NCBI GenBank assembly: GCA_021325675.1
Contig: JAJTCM010000006.1
Span: forward strand, 1-64,000
DNA from: Crocinitomicaceae bacterium
GTDB taxonomy: Bacteria; Bacteroidota; Bacteroidia; Flavobacteriales_D; Crocinitomicaceae
Direction of reading: 5' to 3'
DNA: 64,000 nucleotides
Position 1 is the first letter of the stretch. Every line of letters begins with the position of its first letter. The position numbers and the translations under genes were made by a program. Shown here piece by piece: positions 61,738 through 64,000 of this stretch. Below the pieces are notes generated by a model. It saw only the letters and a program-made list of their open reading frames with translations. It did no database searches and was not told the origin of the DNA.

Positions 61738-64000
61738 CTAAACAACATACTTAATCTTCCAGCCGCGTTTCTGCATGACTTCGTGAAACGTTTTCAGCTC
61801 AGCTACATCAGGCAGTTGCCGGTAAACCCGTGGAATTGTCATTTCTTTGCCGGAGATTTCCGCCCGGATCCCGAAAGGCAGGCCTGATTCTTCCTCTTTA
61901 TTTTCGGTTTCGAGATCGAGCAGGTACAGGCGCAGTAAGTTGATTGCTTCATTCGCTGACAGCTGAAAATCCGAAGCCTTGACCGAGCTGAAAAAATGGA
62001 TTTGCTCAATCGCCCGGGTAAAGAGCACGTTCAGGCGCTTCGTCCCGTTTTTCTGGTTCAAAGGCCCGAAACGGTGATGGAACTGTCCTTCTTTATTGCG
62101 GCCGTAACCCAGGCTGATGATCAGCGTATCACATTCTTCTCCCTGGACTTGCTCCAAAGCCTTGAAAAAAACACGGTTTTCACGGATCCGCTCGTCAATC
62201 AGCGCATGAAATTCCGGTTTAATTTGCTTCCAGATACAACTCAGCTGATGTTCGGAAAAAGCGACAATTCCCAGCGTTTTATCTTTTTTGATTTCGGCTT
62301 CGATCAAACCCGCAACGGCCGCTGCTTCCGCTACATTTTGCCGCTCATCGAAAACACCTTTTTCCACATAATGCCATTGCAGCGCTTTATGTGAAGCCTG
62401 CGCAGACGGGTAAACAATCAGCCCGCTGCTGTAAAAATGACGGTTCGAAAACCGGATCAGCTCCGGGTGAACAGAGCGGTAATGGTGTTTCAAGCCATAT
62501 TGTTTGAGGTAATAGCTCGCCTGGTGCAGTAAATCAACTCCGCTTCGCATACCCGAAAAAAAGCTTCCCGGCGCCATTTGCTGGGAATCACCGGCAACAA
62601 GCATCCGTTCGGCCCGCTGCAAGCTGCAAATCGCTTTCGGAAGTGCGAGCTGTGATGCTTCGTCAAAAATCACGCATTCGAAAAAGCCTTTTTCCAACGG
62701 AATATTACGCGACAAATGTGCCGGTGTGCTCAGGTGAACCGGCGTCAGTAAATCAATCCAAAGCCGTGCATCGCTTGTCATCAGCTCCCGCATACTTTTG
62801 TGCTGCCGGCTTTTTGCGAATTCTTTCACGAGCAGCGCTTTTCCTGCTTTCAGCTGTGCCCTCAATTCCTTTTGCCCGCCTTTCAGCCTGGAAGATGGCT
62901 GCTGCAGTAAATGATGATACGCCTTGAAACGTTGTTTGCGCTGAGCTATTAATTGCTTGGCAAAAAGCCCTGCTTCCTGTTCTTCCTCTCGGGAAAGAGA
63001 AGCAAGCGTTTCAGATAATTTCCCCCCGGTAAAACGCGCTAATTCCGGGTAGGCGGAAGCAAAACGAACCCAGTTGGATTTCAAAACAAGCTGTTCGAAT
63101 TGCTCTGCAGAATTGCACACATGTAAATTCCGGTAAACTGCCGGCGGAAGCTCCCGGAAATTCTGCTGCTGGGCACAAAGCGCGGCCAAATGTCCGTGTA
63201 TTAATGTTAATGCGTCTTCAAGCTCTTCTTCCGGGGAAAGATGAAAATAATCTTCCAGCTCATTGACAAGATTTTTAACCGATTGAGCCGATTGAAGCAA
63301 AATGTGCTGGTCCGCTTTTTTTAATTCACGCACGGCCTGCCATTCTTGAGGAAAAATTTTATTTTTTTCAGTGAGAACGTAATCGATTACGCTCAGCTCA
63401 AATTCAGGTTTTTCTATACCGAGCCCAAACAGATTGTGGATTACGGCGTGAAGCTCTGCTTTTGTTTGCAGGTAATCACGCGTCCGCTGGAGTAAGATCC
63501 CCAAATCAAGCGGAATCCCCTTCAGGATTTGACTGATATGTTTTTTCGTTTTGCGTTTCTGTAACCACGAAGATTTTTGCAGGAACTGTAGCCAGCTTTC
63601 TACTTCGCTTAAGCTCGGAATTTGTTTCCAGGAATGCGTTTCATTTTCCTGTGCTTCCAGTTTTTGGTTCAGCAGGCGATACTGCTTTTTAAGCTTTTCG
63701 TATTTTTTAATGTCCCGCTCCGAATCAAGCAGCCCGGCATATTTTTGGGCTTGTTCGTTGTGAAGCAACTGTAAAACAATCGCTTTCCGGTTGAGGCGGC
63801 GCAATTCATCCAGGTTGTTAAAATCAAAATTCCGTTTGAGATCGTCGTGTTGGCTTTTGACTTTTTCCAGCAGCTCATCCACTTTGATTTTCAGCGCCGG
63901 GGCCTTGATTTTACCCAAGACCTGCGGATTCTTAATGTTTTGGTAAATGCTATCAACCAAGGGCCGGATTGTTTTCCACTCATCGATTTCCGGCAGGGCC
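61738..64000 (-). CDS. Superfamily 1 DNA/RNA helicase, N-terminus beyond window
   Basis: Stop at 61738; the frame remains open through base 64000, so the start and Walker A are outside. The visible part is a long charged, coiled-coil-like region (about 62800-63950), then helicase core motifs: II FDEASQLALP, III AGDSQQMAPGSF, a HYRSVHPELI motif IV-like segment, V QVQGEECDTLIISLGYG, VI LNVLFTRAIEQI. This is the AAA_11/AAA_12 (Upf1/DNA2-like) layout of large bacterial helicases often linked to repair or defence. No nuclease domain is visible at the C-terminus, which ends in about 60 unassigned residues. Confidence 0.88.
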   Translation of the reverse strand, partial: ALPEIDEWKTIRPLVDSIYQNIKNPQVLGKIKAPALKIKVDELLEKVKSQHDDLKRNFDFNNLDELRRLNRKAIVLQLLHNEQAQKYAGLLDSERDIKKYEKLKKQYRLLNQKLEAQENETHSWKQIPSLSEVESWLQFLQKSSWLQKRKTKKHISQILKGIPLDLGILLQRTRDYLQTKAELHAVIHNLFGLGIEKPEFELSVIDYVLTEKNKIFPQEWQAVRELKKADQHILLQSAQSVKNLVNELEDYFHLSPEEELEDALTLIHGHLAALCAQQQNFRELPPAVYRNLHVCNSAEQFEQLVLKSNWVRFASAYPELARFTGGKLSETLASLSREEEQEAGLFAKQLIAQRKQRFKAYHHLLQQPSSRLKGGQKELRAQLKAGKALLVKEFAKSRQHKSMRELMTSDARLWIDLLTPVHLSTPAHLSRNIPLEKGFFECVIFDEASQLALPKAICSLQRAERMLVAGDSQQMAPGSFFSGMRSGVDLLHQASYYLKQYGLKHHYRSVHPELIRFSNRHFYSSGLIVYPSAQASHKALQWHYVEKGVFDERQNVAEAAAVAGLIEAEIKKDKTLGIVAFSEHQLSCIWKQIKPEFHALIDERIRENRVFFKALEQVQGEECDTLIISLGYGRNKEGQFHHRFGPLNQKNGTKRLNVLFTRAIEQIHFFSSVKASDFQLSANEAINLLRLYLLDLETENKEEESGLPFGIRAEISGKEMTIPRVYRQLPDVAELKTFHEVMQKRGWKIKYVV

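Overview
The window looks like ordinary chromosome of a Gram-negative Bacteroidota member, most likely Flavobacteriales and possibly near Crocinitomicaceae/Fluviicola (family-level placement is inference). The evidence is several cargo proteins with type IX secretion (T9SS) type A or type B sorting domains, promoters of the Bacteroidota form TTTG-N19/20-TAnnTTTG, a class I fumarase, a caa3-type cytochrome oxidase assembly cluster with two subunit III genes, and many small lipoproteins. Base composition is around half GC by eye. I saw no prophage, insertion sequence, CRISPR array, rRNA or tRNA gene.

Layout. 1-3926: two tandem paralogous secreted M43 metalloproteases; the first runs off the left edge and the second is broken by a 109-base deletion. 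4018-9496: a trans-sulfuration enzyme with a short-chain dehydrogenase, a TraB-like protein, and a lipoprotein overlapping a PolB-type exonuclease. 9630-13680: a small secreted protein, a 330-base intergenic stretch full of hairpins, an orphan OmpR-type regulator, trpS, an LD-carboxypeptidase and an S4 RNA-binding protein. 13762-18168: a large T9SS cargo protein and a TPR protein. 18174-24320: a leftward run encoding a T9SS type B adhesin-like protein, 3-hydroxyanthranilate dioxygenase, a DgkA-type kinase and a three-gene MacAB/Lol-like ABC exporter. 24406-35641: an M20 dipeptidase, a lipoprotein/transglutaminase-like pair, cysS, a cation:proton antiporter, mgtE with two tandem 137-residue paralogs, an ECF sigma/anti-sigma pair, and a tRNA-dihydrouridine synthase. 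35659-42651: a minimal MscS channel, fumarase, an acetyltransferase, hemJ, a LysM lytic transglycosylase and gatA. 42661-46501: two separate tatA genes and the haem operon hemA-hemC-hemD. 46670-51988: a leftward operon ctaB, two subunit III genes, subunit IV, two SCO-like proteins and DUF420. 52144-56241: two small conserved genes and a LytS/LytTR-type sensor-regulator pair. 56431-64000: leuS, a third M43 protease, a secreted protein and the C-terminal part of an SF1 helicase.

How the genes connect. Haem supply (hemA, hemC, hemD, hemJ), haem O synthesis (ctaB), copper delivery (SCO) and oxidase subunits all serve aerobic respiration. The two TatA proteins and the T9SS cargo point to heavy export traffic. 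Tryptophan-, cysteinyl- and leucyl-tRNA synthetases, gatA and dus form a scattered translation set.

The most interesting signals are not new protein systems. They are (i) two families of dispersed intergenic inverted repeats, one with compensatory base changes in its stem and one supplying stop codons to flanking genes; (ii) a 115-base hairpin between two minus-strand genes; (iii) promoter -7 boxes only 3-4 bases from start codons, suggesting leaderless mRNAs; (iv) a sharply AT-rich, insertion-bearing segment inside leuS next to its KMSKS loop; and (v) the broken M43 paralog, which has lost its secretion domain.
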